Below are positions 30,384 to 39,430 of a stretch of DNA of 64,000 nt, one piece after another. The translations under genes and the position numbers were made by a program. The stretch's first letter is position 1, and every line of letters starts with the position of its first letter. The notes below the pieces were generated by a model. That model saw only the letters and a list, made by a program, of their open reading frames with translations. It did no database searches and was not told the DNA's origin. Location of the stretch: contig AKXM01000004.1 in NCBI GenBank assembly GCA_000277545.1, positions 310,001 to 374,000 of the forward strand, read 5' to 3'. Source of the stretch: Enterobacter sp. Ag1 (GTDB lineage Bacteria > Pseudomonadota > Gammaproteobacteria > Enterobacterales > Enterobacteriaceae).

Positions 30384-33300
30384 ATGAGCAAGTTCCTCGA
30401 CCGGTTTCGTTATTTCAGGCAGAAGGGAGAAACCTTCGCCAATGGACACGGCCAGCTACTCGATACCAATCGCGACTGGGAAGAAGGGTATCGCCAGCGC
30501 TGGCAGCATGACAAAGTGGTGCGCTCCACGCACGGCGTGAACTGTACCGGCTCCTGCAGCTGGAAGATTTATGTCAAAAGCGGCCTGGTGACCTGGGAAA
30601 CCCAGCAAACGGACTACCCGCGTACCCGTCCGGATATGCCAAACCACGAACCTCGCGGCTGCCCGCGCGGGGCAAGCTACTCATGGTATCTCTACAGCGC
30701 CAACCGTCTGAAGTACCCGCAGATGCGTAAACGTCTGATCAAGCTGTGGCGCGAAGCGAAAACGCAGCATAACGATCCGGTTGAAGCATGGGCATCGATC
30801 ATTAACGATCCCGACAAAGCCAAAAGTTACAAACAGGCGCGTGGCCGCGGGGGATTTGTTCGTTCGACCTGGGAAGAGGTTAACGAGCTGATCGCGGCGG
30901 CGAACGTCTATACCGCAAAAACCTACGGCCCGGACCGCATCACCGGCTTCTCGCCGATCCCGGCCATGTCGATGGTTTCTTACGCCGCAGGCACCCGCTA
31001 TCTGTCGCTTATCGGCGGCACCTGCATGAGCTTCTACGACTGGTACTGCGACCTGCCGCCAGCGTCTCCGCAAACCTGGGGCGAGCAGACTGACGTACCG
31101 GAGTCCGCGGACTGGTACAACGCCGGTTACATCATCGCCTGGGGCTCTAACGTCCCGCAGACGCGTACTCCGGACGCCCACTTCTTCACCGAAGTCCGCT
31201 ACAAAGGCACCAAAACGGTTGCCGTCACGCCGGACTATGCGGAAATCTCCAAGCTGTGCGACCAGTGGCTGGCGCCGAAGCAGGGGACGGATGCCGCGAT
31301 GGCGATGGCAATGGGCCACGTTATGCTGCGGGAATTCCATCTCGACAAACCAAGCCAGTACTTCACCGACTACGTTCGTCGCTACACCGATATGCCGATG
31401 CTAGTGACGCTGGAAGCCCGTGACGGCTTCTATGCCCCGGCGAATTTGCTGCGTGCGGCAGACCTGGTCGACAGTCTCGGCCAGGAAAATAATCCGCAGT
31501 GGAAAACCGTGGCGCTGGCTGATCAGTCCGGCGAGCTGGTTGCACCTAACGGATCCATTGGCTTCCGCTGGGGTGAAAAAGGCAAGTGGAACCTCGAGCA
31601 GCGTAACGGCAGCACCGGGGAAGAAACCGCGCTGCGCCTGAGCCTGCTGGGCAGCCACGATGAAGTTGCCGAGGTGGGGTTCCCGTACTTTGGCGGTGAG
31701 AGCACCGAGCATTTCGACAACGTCAAACTGAAAGACGTACTGCTGCATAAGCTGCCGGTTAAACGCCTGCAGCTGGCGGACGGCTCAAGCGTGCTGGTGG
31801 CAACGGTCTACGATCTCACCCTGGCTAACTACGGCCTGGATCGCGGCCTGAACGATGATAACTGCGCCAGCAGCTACGATGAAATGAAGGCTTATACACC
31901 AGCCTGGGCCGAGCAGATCACCGGTGTGCCTCGCCAGGATATCGTGCGCATTGCCCGTGAGTTCGCGGATAACGCGGACAAAACCCACGGCCGCTCGATG
32001 ATTATCGTTGGCGCAGGCGTGAACCACTGGTTCCATATGGATATGGCCTACCGTGGGCTTATCAATATGCTGATCTTCTGCGGCAGCATCGGGCAGAGCG
32101 GCGGCGGCTGGGGCCACTACGTCGGTCAGGAAAAACTGCGTCCGCAGACCGGCTGGATGCCGCTGGCGTTTGCCCTCGACTGGCAGCGCCCGCCGCGCCA
32201 CATGAACAGCACCTCCTACTTCTATAACCACTCCAGCCAGTGGCGCTATGAGACGGTGACGGCGGATGAGTTCCTGTCGCCGCTGGCGGATAAGTCCCGC
32301 TACACCGGCCACCTGATCGACTTCAACGTGCGCGCCGAACGCATGGGCTGGCTGCCGTCTGCACCGCAGCTTGGCACTAACCCGCTGCGCATTGCTGACC
32401 GGGCGAAAGAGGCCGGAATGTCTCCGGTGGATTACACCGTTGAACAACTTAAATCCGGCGGCATCCGCTTTGCGGCGGAGCAGCCGGACTCCGGCTATAA
32501 CCACCCGCGCAACATGTTTATCTGGCGTTCGAACCTGCTGGGCTCTTCCGGGAAGGGGCATGAATTTATGCTCAAATACCTGCTGGGCACCGAGCACGGC
32601 ATTCAGGGGAAAGATCTCGGCCAGGAAGGCGGGCTGATGCCGGAGGAGGTGGAATGGGTCGATAACGGCCTGGACGGCAAGCTGGATCTGGTGGTCACCC
32701 TGGACTTCCGCCTGTCTAGCACCTGCCTGTATTCCGACATTGTGCTGCCGACCGCCACCTGGTATGAGAAAGAAGATCTGAACACTTCGGATATGCATCC
32801 GTTTATTCACCCGTTCTCCGCCGCCGTGGATCCTTGCTGGGAATCGAAAAGCGACTGGGAAATCTACAAAAGCATCGCGAAGAAGTTCTCCGAAGTTTGC
32901 GTTGGCCACCTCGGTAAAGAGACCGATGTTGTGACGCTGCCGATTCAGCACGACTCGGCCGCCGAACTGGCTCAGCCGTATGGCGTGATGGACTGGAAGA
33001 AAGGCGAATGTGACCTGATCCCAGGCAAAACCGCGCCGCACATTATTGCCGTTGAGCGCGACTATCCGGCGACGTACGAACGCTTTACCTCCGTCGGACC
33101 GCTGTTGGAGAAAATGGGCAACGGCGGGAAAGGCATTAGCTGGAATACCGAAAAAGAAGTCGAGTTCCTGCGCAAGCTCAACTACGTGAAGACCGACGGC
33201 CCGGCGAAAGGTCAGCCTATGATCAACACGGCCATTGATGCCGCCGAGGTTGTGCTCAGCCTGGCGCCGGAAACCAACGGCCAGGTGGCGGTGAAAGCCT

Positions 33301-34130
33301 GGGCCGCGCTCGGTGAATTTACCGGTCGCGATCACACGCACCTCGCATTGCCGAAAGAAGAAGAGAAGATTCGCTTCCGCGACATTCAGGTTCAGCCGCG
33401 CAAAATTATCTCCAGCCCGACCTGGTCCGGCCTGGAGGACGAACATGTCTCTTATAACGCAGGTTACACCAACGTGCACGAGCTGATCCCGTGGCGCACC
33501 CTGTCTGGGCGCCAGCAGCTTTATCAGGATCACCAGTGGATGCGCGACTTTGGCGAGAGCCTCGTGGTGTACCGTCCGCCGATTGATACCCGTTCCGTGG
33601 ACGGCATGATGGGCCACAAGTCTAACGGCAACCCGGAAAAAGCGCTTAACTTCCTGACCCCGCATCAGAAGTGGGGCATCCACTCCACCTACAGCGACAA
33701 CCTGTTGATGCTGACGCTGGGGCGCGGGGGGCCAATTATCTGGCTGTGTGAAGCAGACGCCAAAGAAATCGGCATCGCCGATAACGACTGGGTTGAAGTG
33801 TTTAACAAAAACGGGGCGCTGACGGCGCGCGCGGTAGTGAGCCAGCGCGTTCCGGCCGGGATGACGATGATGTACCACGCGCAGGAACGCATCATGAACC
33901 TGCCGGGCTCTGAAATCACCGGCCAGCGCGGCGGCATTCATAACTCGGTGACCCGCATCACGCTGAAGCCAACCCACATGATTGGCGGCTACGCCCAGCT
34001 GGCCTACAGCTTTAACTATTACGGCACGGTCGGCTCTAACCGCGATGAGTTCGTGGTGGTTCGCAAAATGAAAGAGATTAACTGGTTAGACGGCGAAGGC
34101 AATGACCAGGTACAGGAGAGCGTAAAATGA
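30384..34130 (+). CDS. narG: respiratory nitrate reductase A, alpha subunit
   Basis: Catalytic molybdopterin subunit of 1248 residues (E. coli 1247), on the cytoplasmic face of the membrane. The ATG at 30384 gives MSKFLDRFRYFRQKGETF and has AGGAGTAT upstream; longer in-frame openings are not conserved. The FS0 cluster motif HGVNCTGSCSWK (His plus three Cys) is near residues 50-61, and the molybdenum-ligand Asp region and the C-terminal VVSQRVPAGMTMMYH dinucleotide-binding domain are present. Its stop overlaps narH by four bases. Induced by FNR and NarL through the sites upstream. Confidence 0.98.
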   Translation: MSKFLDRFRYFRQKGETFANGHGQLLDTNRDWEEGYRQRWQHDKVVRSTHGVNCTGSCSWKIYVKSGLVTWETQQTDYPRTRPDMPNHEPRGCPRGASYSWYLYSANRLKYPQMRKRLIKLWREAKTQHNDPVEAWASIINDPDKAKSYKQARGRGGFVRSTWEEVNELIAAANVYTAKTYGPDRITGFSPIPAMSMVSYAAGTRYLSLIGGTCMSFYDWYCDLPPASPQTWGEQTDVPESADWYNAGYIIAWGSNVPQTRTPDAHFFTEVRYKGTKTVAVTPDYAEISKLCDQWLAPKQGTDAAMAMAMGHVMLREFHLDKPSQYFTDYVRRYTDMPMLVTLEARDGFYAPANLLRAADLVDSLGQENNPQWKTVALADQSGELVAPNGSIGFRWGEKGKWNLEQRNGSTGEETALRLSLLGSHDEVAEVGFPYFGGESTEHFDNVKLKDVLLHKLPVKRLQLADGSSVLVATVYDLTLANYGLDRGLNDDNCASSYDEMKAYTPAWAEQITGVPRQDIVRIAREFADNADKTHGRSMIIVGAGVNHWFHMDMAYRGLINMLIFCGSIGQSGGGWGHYVGQEKLRPQTGWMPLAFALDWQRPPRHMNSTSYFYNHSSQWRYETVTADEFLSPLADKSRYTGHLIDFNVRAERMGWLPSAPQLGTNPLRIADRAKEAGMSPVDYTVEQLKSGGIRFAAEQPDSGYNHPRNMFIWRSNLLGSSGKGHEFMLKYLLGTEHGIQGKDLGQEGGLMPEEVEWVDNGLDGKLDLVVTLDFRLSSTCLYSDIVLPTATWYEKEDLNTSDMHPFIHPFSAAVDPCWESKSDWEIYKSIAKKFSEVCVGHLGKETDVVTLPIQHDSAAELAQPYGVMDWKKGECDLIPGKTAPHIIAVERDYPATYERFTSVGPLLEKMGNGGKGISWNTEKEVEFLRKLNYVKTDGPAKGQPMINTAIDAAEVVLSLAPETNGQVAVKAWAALGEFTGRDHTHLALPKEEEKIRFRDIQVQPRKIISSPTWSGLEDEHVSYNAGYTNVHELIPWRTLSGRQQLYQDHQWMRDFGESLVVYRPPIDTRSVDGMMGHKSNGNPEKALNFLTPHQKWGIHSTYSDNLLMLTLGRGGPIIWLCEADAKEIGIADNDWVEVFNKNGALTARAVVSQRVPAGMTMMYHAQERIMNLPGSEITGQRGGIHNSVTRITLKPTHMIGGYAQLAYSFNYYGTVGSNRDEFVVVRKMKEINWLDGEGNDQVQESVK

Positions 34131-35665
34131 AAATTCGTTCACAAATTGGCATGGTGCTGAATCTGGACAAATGCATCGGCTGCCATACCTGCTCGGTGAC
34201 CTGCAAAAACGTCTGGACCAGCCGCGAAGGAACGGAATACGCGTGGTTTAACAACGTGGAAACCAAGCCTGGCCTGGGCTACCCAAACGACTGGGAAAAC
34301 CAGGACAAATGGAAGGGGGGCTGGATCCGCAAAATCAACGGCAAGCTGCAGCCCCGCATGGGCAACCGCGCGATGCTGCTGGGTAAAATCTTCGCTAATC
34401 CGCATTTACCGGGGATCGATGATTATTACGAGCCGTTTGACTACGACTACCAGAACCTGCACACCGCGCCGGAGGGCAGCAAAGCGCAGCCCGTGGCCCG
34501 GCCTCGCTCGCTGATTACCGGCCAGCGGATGAACAAAATCGAAGCTGGCCCGAACTGGGAAGAGCTGCTTGGCGGCGAATTTGAAAAACGCGCGCAGGAC
34601 CAGAACTTCGTCAATATGCAAAAGGCGATGTACGGCCAGTTCGAAAACACCTTCATGATGTACCTGCCGCGCCTGTGCGAGCACTGCCTGAACCCGGCCT
34701 GCGTCGCCACCTGTCCGAGCGGGGCCATCTACAAGCGCGAAGAAGACGGCATTGTGCTGATTGATCAGGATAAATGCCGCGGCTGGCGGATGTGCATCAC
34801 CGGCTGCCCGTACAAAAAAATCTACTTCAACTGGAAAAGCGGAAAGTCCGAGAAGTGCATCTTCTGCTACCCGCGCATTGAAGCGGGGATGCCGACGGTC
34901 TGCTCAGAAACCTGCGTAGGACGTATTCGCTACCTCGGCGTGCTGCTGTATGACGCCGATGCGATTGAGCAGGCGGCCAGCACGGAAAACGAGAAAGATC
35001 TGTATCAGCGCCAGCTGGACGTATTCCTGGATCCGAACGATCCGGCGGTCATTGCGCAAGCGCTGAAAGACGGTATCCCGCAGGGAGTGATTACGGCGGC
35101 TCAGCAGTCGCCGGTGTACAAAATGGCGATGGACTGGAAGCTGGCTCTGCCGCTGCACCCGGAATATCGCACTCTGCCGATGGTCTGGTACGTGCCGCCG
35201 CTGTCGCCGATTCAATCCGCGAGCGATGCGGGCCAGCTGCCGCACACCGGTATTCTGCCTGATGTCGAAAGCCTGCGTATTCCGGTGGAGTACCTGGCCA
35301 ACCTGCTGACCGCCGGGGACACCGCGCCGGTGCTGCGGGCACTGAAGCGCATGATGGCGATGCGTCACTACAAACGTGCTGAAACTGTTGAAGGCGTGAT
35401 CGACACGCGCGCGCTGGAAGAGGTGGGGCTAACCGAAGCTCAGGCGCAGGAGATGTACCGCTACCTGGCTATCGCTAACTACGAAGATCGTTTTGTGGTG
35501 CCGACCAGCCATCGCGAACTGGCTGAGAACTCTTTCCCTGAGCACAGCGGCTGCGGCTTTAGCTTTGGCGACGGCTGTCACGGCAGCGACACCAAATTCA
35601 ATCTGTTTAACAGCCGTCGGATTGACGCTATCGACGTCTCGAGCAAAACGGAGCCGCATCCATGA
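34127..35665 (+). CDS. narH: respiratory nitrate reductase A, beta subunit
   Basis: Electron-transfer subunit of 512 residues with four iron-sulfur clusters: CIGCHTCSVTCK (residues 16-27), CEHCLNPACVATCP, CRGWRMCITGCPYKK and CIFC...C. The CxxW pattern in CRGW is the normal NarH feature that makes one cluster 3Fe-4S. Passes electrons from the NarI hemes to NarG. It overlaps narG at the start and narJ at the end (ATGA each), so the operon is tightly coupled. Confidence 0.98.
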   Translation: MKIRSQIGMVLNLDKCIGCHTCSVTCKNVWTSREGTEYAWFNNVETKPGLGYPNDWENQDKWKGGWIRKINGKLQPRMGNRAMLLGKIFANPHLPGIDDYYEPFDYDYQNLHTAPEGSKAQPVARPRSLITGQRMNKIEAGPNWEELLGGEFEKRAQDQNFVNMQKAMYGQFENTFMMYLPRLCEHCLNPACVATCPSGAIYKREEDGIVLIDQDKCRGWRMCITGCPYKKIYFNWKSGKSEKCIFCYPRIEAGMPTVCSETCVGRIRYLGVLLYDADAIEQAASTENEKDLYQRQLDVFLDPNDPAVIAQALKDGIPQGVITAAQQSPVYKMAMDWKLALPLHPEYRTLPMVWYVPPLSPIQSASDAGQLPHTGILPDVESLRIPVEYLANLLTAGDTAPVLRALKRMMAMRHYKRAETVEGVIDTRALEEVGLTEAQAQEMYRYLAIANYEDRFVVPTSHRELAENSFPEHSGCGFSFGDGCHGSDTKFNLFNSRRIDAIDVSSKTEPHP

Positions 35666-36366
35666 TTGAACTACTGATTATCTCCCGCCTGCTGGAGTAC
35701 CCGGATGCAGCCCTGTGGCAGCATCATCAGGAGCTGCATGAGGCGCTGGCCCAAAGCGAGACATTGACGAAAATGCAGCGCGCCAGTCTGGATGGGTTTA
35801 TCGACTCACTCTGCCAGCGGGAGCTGCTGGACGCGCAATCCAGCTACAGCGAGCTATTCGACCGGGGCAGAGCCACTTCGCTGTTGCTCTTCGAGCACGT
35901 TCACGGTGAATCGCGCGATCGGGGCCAGGCGATGGTTAACCTGATGAACCAGTATCAACAGGCCGGGCTGGAAATTGACAGCCGCGAGCTGCCGGACCAT
36001 CTGCCGCTTTATCTGGAATACCTGTCCCAGCGCACGCGGGCAGAAGCGCAGGGCGGGCTGCAGGACATCGCGCCGATCCTGGCTTTGCTCAGCGCGCGTC
36101 TGAAACAGCGTGAGAGCGACTATGCGCTACTCTTCGACCTGCTGATTGCTCTGGCTGAAAGCGACGTCAGCGTCGAAACGGTCCGCCAGCAAATTGCCAA
36201 CGAAGCGCGCGACGACACGCCTCAGGCGCTGGATGCGGTGTGGGAAGAGGAGCAGGTGAAATTCATGGCTGATGACAGCTGCGGAGAGACCGACATTACC
36301 GCACACCAGCGCCGTTTTGCCGGGGCGGTGGCTCCGCAGTACCTGAATATAGCAGGAGGGAAATAA
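35662..36366 (+). CDS. narJ: nitrate reductase molybdenum cofactor assembly chaperone
   Basis: Cytoplasmic chaperone of 234 residues (E. coli 236) of the TorD/DmsD-like NarJ family. It holds apo-NarGH until the cofactor is inserted and is not part of the final enzyme. Conserved segments: [13 protein letters not shown], the [18 protein letters not shown] motif and [13 protein letters not shown]. Starts inside narH and ends on the first base of narI. Confidence 0.96.
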   Translation: MIELLIISRLLEYPDAALWQHHQELHEALAQSETLTKMQRASLDGFIDSLCQRELLDAQSSYSELFDRGRATSLLLFEHVHGESRDRGQAMVNLMNQYQQAGLEIDSRELPDHLPLYLEYLSQRTRAEAQGGLQDIAPILALLSARLKQRESDYALLFDLLIALAESDVSVETVRQQIANEARDDTPQALDAVWEEEQVKFMADDSCGETDITAHQRRFAGAVAPQYLNIAGGK

Positions 36367-37043
36367 TGCATTTTCTCAACGTCTTCTTCTTTGATATCTA
36401 CCCGTACCTTTGCGGTGCCGTGTTCCTGATTGGCAGCTGGCTGCGCTATGACTACGGGCAGTACACCTGGCGCGCAGCGTCCAGCCAGATGCTGGATCGC
36501 AAGGGCATGAACCTGGCCTCAAACCTGTTTCATTTCGGTATTCTTGGGATCTTTGCCGGGCACTTCCTTGGCATGCTGACGCCGCACTGGATGTACGAGG
36601 CGTTTTTGCCGCTAGAAATTAAACAGAAAATGGCCATGTTTGCCGGGGGAGCCAGCGGCGTGATGACGCTGGTGGGCGGCCTGCTGCTGCTGAAGCGTCG
36701 CCTGTTCAGCCCACGCGTGCGCGCCACCACCACTGGGGCCGATATCCTGATCCTTAGCCTGCTGATGCTCCAGTGTGCGCTGGGCCTCGGCACTATTCCG
36801 TTCTCCGCCCAGCATATGGACGGCAGCGAAATGATGAAGCTGGTGAACTGGGCGCAGCACGTGGTCACCTTCCGCGGTGGCGCATCTGACTACCTCGACG
36901 GCGTGGCGTTTATTTTCCGCGTTCATCTGGTGCTGGGCATGACGCTGTTCCTGCTGTTCCCGTTCTCGCGCCTCGTGCATATCTGGAGCGCGCCGGTGGA
37001 ATACCTGACACGCAAATACCAGATTGTTCGCGCTCGCCGCTAG
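36366..37043 (+). CDS. narI: respiratory nitrate reductase A, gamma subunit
   Basis: Membrane cytochrome b subunit of 225 residues with five helices. It oxidises quinol at the periplasmic side and carries two b hemes. The heme-ligand histidines are in [18 protein letters not shown] (helix 2) and in the helix ending [20 protein letters not shown]. Last gene of narGHJI, followed by a terminator. Confidence 0.97.
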   Translation: MHFLNVFFFDIYPYLCGAVFLIGSWLRYDYGQYTWRAASSQMLDRKGMNLASNLFHFGILGIFAGHFLGMLTPHWMYEAFLPLEIKQKMAMFAGGASGVMTLVGGLLLLKRRLFSPRVRATTTGADILILSLLMLQCALGLGTIPFSAQHMDGSEMMKLVNWAQHVVTFRGGASDYLDGVAFIFRVHLVLGMTLFLLFPFSRLVHIWSAPVEYLTRKYQIVRARR

Positions 37044-37060
37044 TCTGCATGAACGATCAC

Positions 37061-37086
37061 AAGCCCGGTATATGCCGGGCTTTTTA
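37061..37086 (+). terminator. Rho-independent terminator of narGHJI
   Basis: AAGCCCGG / CCGGGCTT stem (TATATG loop) with a T run. It marks the edge between the core nar operon and the inserted ars/fluoride block. Confidence 0.92.
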
Positions 37087-37098
37087 CACAATAAACAA

Positions 37099-37149
37099 AT
37101 TCGTTTTTTCGGATATGAAAGTTGACTTTAACGCCGTGAGCTTTACTAT
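37099..37149 (+). promoter_or_regulatory. arsR promoter and ArsR-type operator
   Basis: The operator-like ATTCGTTTTTTCGGATATGA (37099-37118) lies directly upstream of TTGACT (-35, 37122-37127) and TACTAT (-10, 37144-37149; 16-base spacer). An operator just upstream of -35 is the E. coli ars layout. A 17/20 copy of the operator recurs after arsR. Confidence 0.75.
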
Positions 37150-37176
37150 GGCAGCGTCTATTCAAGAGATCTCACC

Positions 37177-37518
37177 ATGACTGCCCTGACGCCTTTACAG
37201 CTTTTTAAACATTTGTCGGAAGAAACCCGGCTGGCTATCACTCTGCTGCTAAGAGCGAAAAGCGAGCTTTGCGTCTGCGAACTAACTGCTGTGCTGGACC
37301 TGCCGCAGCCTAAGGTCTCCCGGCATTTGGCGATGCTGCGCGAGGGTGGTTTGCTGCAGGACAGAAGAGAGGGGAAATGGGTTTATTATCGCCTTTCACC
37401 CCACATGCCCGCGTGGGCGGCGGCGGTCATTGAGCAGGCCTGGCAAAGCCAGGGCCATGAAGTGCTAGAGCGTTTGAAACGCATCGAGGCGAGTGGGGCT
37501 ATGGCGCTTTGCCAGTAA
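37177..37518 (+). CDS. arsR: ArsR-family arsenic/antimony-responsive repressor
   Basis: Repressor of 113 residues with the ArsR winged helix. The metalloid-binding motif ELCVCEL (Cys32 and Cys34) sits in the third helix and is intact. QPKVSRHLAMLREGGLLQDRREGKWVYYRL is the recognition helix and wing. It should therefore still bind As(III) and DNA. The operon it used to control is gone apart from the arsB/arsC scar immediately downstream. Confidence 0.93.
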   Translation: MTALTPLQLFKHLSEETRLAITLLLRAKSELCVCELTAVLDLPQPKVSRHLAMLREGGLLQDRREGKWVYYRLSPHMPAWAAAVIEQAWQSQGHEVLERLKRIEASGAMALCQ

Positions 37519-37537
37519 AAAAAATTTAACTAAATAT

Positions 37538-37557
37538 ATTCGTTTTATCACATATGA
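37538..37557 (+). promoter_or_regulatory. second ArsR-type operator, 3' of arsR
   Basis: ATTCGTTTTATCACATATGA is 17/20 identical to the operator in front of arsR. It lies between arsR and the arsB start remnant, suggesting a second repressed promoter for the former arsBC part. No clear -35/-10 pair is seen with it. Confidence 0.55.
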
Positions 37558-37587
37558 TGGCTTGGTTTTACTGAAGCGGGAGTGAGC

Positions 37588-37894
37588 ATGTTTTTAGCAG
37601 GAACGCTATTTCTTCATGGCAATCAGCGCCCGTGAACTGCTGCGCAAAAACGTTGAGCCTTATGAAGTTTTAGGGCTGGAGAAAGGGCAATTCAGCGAGG
37701 AGCAACTCATTGAGTTGATGGTGCAGTACCCGCTGCTAATTAACCGCCCGATTATGGTGACTGAGCGGGGGACGAGACTTTGCCGCCCTTCGGAACGCGT
37801 GCTGGATATCCTGCCTGAAGCGCAGCAGGGCGCGTTCAGTAAAGAGGACGGCGAGCCGGTTGTGGATGAGCAGGGCCAGCGCTTGAAACCGTAA
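37588..37894 (+). pseudogene. arsB-arsC deletion remnant (arsB start joined to arsC C-terminal part)
   Basis: The ATG at 37588 (GGGAGTGAGC upstream) reads MFLAGTLF..., the start of the ArsB arsenite pump, but leaves that frame after about eight codons and stops at 37635. From 37616 a different frame reads MAISARELLRKNVEPYEVLGL and continues for 92 codons as the C-terminal two thirds of ArsC (NRPIMVTERGTRLCRPSE, GAFSKEDGEPVVDEQGQRL). The ArsC active-site Cys loop (residue 12 region) and nearly all of ArsB are missing. One internal deletion of an arsRBC operon explains this. The ArsC piece keeps its arginines but cannot reduce arsenate. Confidence 0.85.
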
Positions 37895-37901
37895 AACCCG
37901 C

Positions 37902-37930
37902 TTGAAACCCTGAGAGGAAGGGGTCAGAAT
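37902..37930 (+). promoter_or_regulatory. promoter of the fluoride operon
   Basis: TTGAAA (37902-37907), a 17-base spacer and CAGAAT (37925-37930). The predicted start point near 37937 falls exactly at the 5' edge of the riboswitch. Confidence 0.6.
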
Positions 37931-37937
37931 ACTTCGC

Positions 37938-37992
37938 AAGGTGATGGCGTTCCACCTTCCCCAACCGCCTCGTTCAGAGGCTGATGACGCCT
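37938..37992 (+). ncRNA. fluoride riboswitch (crcB motif)
   Basis: The three diagnostic parts of the crcB aptamer are present in order. The GGTG-ATGGCGTTC-CACC stem is at 37941-37957. AACCGCCTCGTTCAGAGGCTGATG forms a GCCTC/GAGGC hairpin flanked by AACC and TGAT. The GGCGT (37946-37950) to ACGCC (37987-37991) pairing closes it. It lies ahead of a pyrophosphatase-enolase-CrcB operon, which is what fluoride riboswitches control. No terminator hairpin with a T run follows, so control of translation or Rho access in the 90-base leader is more likely. Confidence 0.92.
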
Positions 37993-38080
37993 GGTATGAC
38001 TCTTTTAATCCAAGAGGCATGTCAGGCTGGTCAACGTTTACCCACCGGCTCTGAATGCTTCCCTTAACGGGGCTCGAGCC

Positions 38081-38992
38081 ATGATACATGTTATTGGTCA
38101 CCTTCATCCCGACAGCGATGCCGTTTGCAGCGCCGTGATGGTTGCTCGCTGGTTAACGCTGCGGGGCCGCACGGCACAGGCGTGGCGCTGCGGCGAGGTT
38201 AACCGTGAAACTGAACTAATTTTCTCCCGTGCCGCTCTTCCTCTGCCCGGGCTTCTCTCGTCTTCTCTGAGCAACAAAGACATCTGGCTGGTGGATTTTA
38301 ACGAGCCGGGGCAAGGGCCAGACTCGCTTATCACCGGCAATATTGTTGGGATCATCGATCATCACCGTTTGGGCGGGCTGATTACCCGGTTGCCGCCGGA
38401 GGTGTGCATCAAACCCGTAGGCAGCACGGCCACGGTGATCTGGCAGCTTATGGACGCCCGACTTCGGGCCGGGATCTCTGCCAGCGAGGCTATTTTGCTC
38501 CTGGGCGCGCTGCTCAGTGACACCGTCGCGCTGCGTTCGCCCACGACCACACCTGAGGATAGGCTGGCGGCGGATGAGCTGGCCGGGCGCATCGGTATCG
38601 ATTATGAAGAGTTTATTGCCGACCTGCTCACGGCTAAGACCTCTGTGGCCGGGCTGAGCGCGAGGGAGCTGCTGCACAAAGATCTCAAGCGTTTTGACAT
38701 CAACGGTGTTCGGCTAAAAATTGCGCAGCTGGAACTCTACTCTCTAACGCAACTTGCTCCTCAACTGGATGCTCTGCTGGAAGAAATGAATCTGCATGCG
38801 GCCGACGCCGATGTCGATCTTGTCGTGTTGATGGTGACCGATATTAATGCTTGTGCATCTGAACTCTATTTCTCCACCTCTTCATTGATGCCTGGGGCGC
38901 AGCCCTGCGTGATGCCGGGCATGATGAGTCGCAAAAAACAGCTTCTCCCCTGGCTGCAAAGCCAGCTCAATCCCGCAAGGAGCCCGCTATGA
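38081..38992 (+). CDS. ppaC: family II manganese-dependent inorganic pyrophosphatase
   Basis: Hydrolyses PPi in the cytoplasm. The 303 residues carry the DHH-family order: VIGHLHPDSDAVCSA at the start, LVDFNE, IIDHHRLGG (DHH), GSTATVIWQL, LSDTVALRSPTTTPED, and the C-terminal DHHA2 domain with the substrate SRKKQ motif near the end. The usual DHN motif is DFN here; the Asp ligand is kept. As a second PPase unrelated to the core family I enzyme, it can back up an enzyme that fluoride inhibits. First gene after the riboswitch; its stop overlaps the next start (ATGA). Confidence 0.93.
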   Translation: MIHVIGHLHPDSDAVCSAVMVARWLTLRGRTAQAWRCGEVNRETELIFSRAALPLPGLLSSSLSNKDIWLVDFNEPGQGPDSLITGNIVGIIDHHRLGGLITRLPPEVCIKPVGSTATVIWQLMDARLRAGISASEAILLLGALLSDTVALRSPTTTPEDRLAADELAGRIGIDYEEFIADLLTAKTSVAGLSARELLHKDLKRFDINGVRLKIAQLELYSLTQLAPQLDALLEEMNLHAADADVDLVVLMVTDINACASELYFSTSSLMPGAQPCVMPGMMSRKKQLLPWLQSQLNPARSPL

Positions 38993-39420
38993 ACCTCTAC
39001 TCCCACGTTCTCGTACTTATTCAGGGCAAGACCGACGGACAGGTGCTGATTCAACATGCCGCTCGCCTTGCCGGGGCGCTGCCCGTCCAAATCACCCTCG
39101 TCCACATCAGCGAAGACTACCGGGAGATGAATTACGTCTCCGATGCGCGAATGGATGACAACGTTTCTGCCGACCTGATTCAGGCGAAAGCGTTGTTTAG
39201 CGAGCTGGTGCGCTCGGTCAACGTGCCGGTAAAAACGCGGGAGCTGGTGACGTTGAACCGATTTGAAGACGTTGAAAAATGCATTTCTTCACTGGATGTG
39301 GACCTGGTGCTGGCCGGGCACCGCAACCGCTGGCTGGGGCAGATTGCTTCTGACTCGATGGAATACGTTAATCATCTGAATGTTGACGTGCTGATTAAAC
39401 ATATCGATGGCAAACAATGA
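38989..39420 (+). CDS. universal stress protein (UspA family)
   Basis: Cytoplasmic protein of 143 residues with the Usp fold: HVLVLIQGKTDGQVLIQHAARLA at the start, LVHISEDY, and the late LVLAGHRNRWLGQIASDSMEYVNHLNVDVLI. The ATP-binding GxxGxxxxGS loop is changed (GHRNRWLGQIASDS), so it may be a non-nucleotide-binding UspA type. Coupled to ppaC by an ATGA overlap. Usp genes are among the families known to travel with fluoride riboswitches. Confidence 0.88.
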   Translation: MNLYSHVLVLIQGKTDGQVLIQHAARLAGALPVQITLVHISEDYREMNYVSDARMDDNVSADLIQAKALFSELVRSVNVPVKTRELVTLNRFEDVEKCISSLDVDLVLAGHRNRWLGQIASDSMEYVNHLNVDVLIKHIDGKQ

Positions 39421-39430
39421 GGTAATCACC

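Noticed and set aside
31785-33977. 730-codon open frame antisense to narG
   Set aside because: Long antisense frames are normal opposite GC-rich, highly biased genes; the translation is His/Arg/Gln-rich with no domain.
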